From positions 1-41,541 of the forward strand of contig JAFWOB010000216.1 of assembly GCA_017510065.1 (NCBI GenBank): 41,541 bases of DNA, given 5' to 3'. Of this stretch, positions 41,437-41,541 are shown one piece after another; position 1 is the first letter of the stretch; every line of letters starts with the position of its first letter. Origin of the DNA: Parasporobacterium sp. GTDB taxonomy: Bacteria; Bacillota; Clostridia; Lachnospirales; Lachnospiraceae. The notes beneath the pieces were generated by a model. The model was not told where the DNA came from. It saw only the letters and a list, made by a program, of their open reading frames with translations, and did not search any database. Made by a program: the position numbers and the translations under genes.

Positions 41437-41524
41437 GATGACAGAGGATGACAGAGGGACGGTTCTTTTGTCACCTTTTTAAAAAGGTGACAAAAGAACC
41501 GTCCCTCTGTCATCCTCTGTCATC
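41437..41524. repeat. 88-bp perfect palindrome built from an inverted RAYT-associated pair
   Basis: 41437-41480 and 41481-41524 are exact reverse complements with no loop. The cores are 41449-41473 (plus) and 41488-41512 (minus). Each outer end carries an extra tandem GATGACAGAG fragment. It lies upstream of the amine-oxidase-like gene. Confidence 0.95.
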
Positions 41525-41541
41525 CAATTTTTTTCTCATCA

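Noticed and set aside
1-41541. rRNA, tRNA, riboswitch or prophage
   Set aside because: I scanned leaders and gaps for tRNA-like folds, T-box or cobalamin-type motifs and phage genes and saw none that I could support.

Overview
The window looks like a chromosomal segment from an anaerobic Clostridia bacterium, most likely Lachnospirales/Eubacteriales. This is an inference from gene content: an [FeFe]-hydrogenase, PucR-type regulators, UroD-type (MtaA/MtbA-like) methyltransferases, many small Fe-S proteins and strong AGGAGG ribosome binding sites. I saw no rRNA, tRNA, CRISPR array or phage module.

Layout. (A) 1-10970 is a metabolic island, nearly all on the minus strand: a [FeFe]-hydrogenase, a two-cluster ferredoxin and a FumR/AprA-like flavoprotein form a tight operon. 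They are followed by an MFS carrier, a UroD-family methyltransferase, and a thiolase-like protein paired with a DUF35 protein fused to two acyl-carrier domains. A PucR-type regulator (2937-4505, +) sits inside. Two near-identical 4-nt-centred palindromes (2697-2720 and 11088-11109) lie upstream of the thiolase and hydrogenase operons, and a half site lies in front of the regulator, suggesting one regulon. (B) 11222-15188 holds a secreted PepSY protein, a GH32 sucrose hydrolase with a patatin-like hydrolase, and an Ogt-type DNA repair protein. (C) 15538-20539 is a minus-strand operon: PucR-type regulator, PfkB kinase, a second UroD-family protein and a MATE transporter fused to an RsbW-like ATPase domain. 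(D) 20688-30881 holds mixed genes: a 50-aa small protein, an alpha/beta hydrolase, an integral membrane protein, TcdA, a cupredoxin remnant, a VOC protein, an S66 peptidase, a lipase-like membrane protein and a YfbK-like vWA protein. (E) 31299-41320 holds a truncated LigM-like demethylase, a GNAT, a mannitol-dehydrogenase-family oxidoreductase, a Cof-type HAD phosphatase, a RAYT transposase, a 968-aa Fe-S/FAD oxidoreductase, HypA, HypB and an FAD amine-oxidase-like protein.

Two repeat systems stand out. First, about 17 copies of a 25-29 bp imperfect palindrome (ends GGTGACAAA / TTTGTCACC, core ACGGTTC) occur mostly as inverted pairs in intergenic gaps. One pair brackets the RAYT gene (35035-35903), and the other pairs have the same polarity, so they read as internally deleted, non-autonomous relatives of that element. 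Second, two roughly 300-bp intergenic arrays (15199-15496 and 26037-26363) consist of RAGAAYA / TRTTCTY arms on a 41-43 bp period. Both arrays show the same 41-41-43-41-43-41 rhythm, and the arms co-vary across 22-nt loops. I do not recognise this second family. Two further short inverted-repeat elements (24820-25048 and 30980-31164) look like MITEs of other families.

Working picture (inference): the island couples H2 metabolism to a flavoprotein reductase and to acyl/methyl-group chemistry on an imported organic substrate. The recurring demethylase-type genes suggest methoxylated or otherwise methylated compounds, but no corrinoid protein is present in the window and the substrate cannot be read from sequence.
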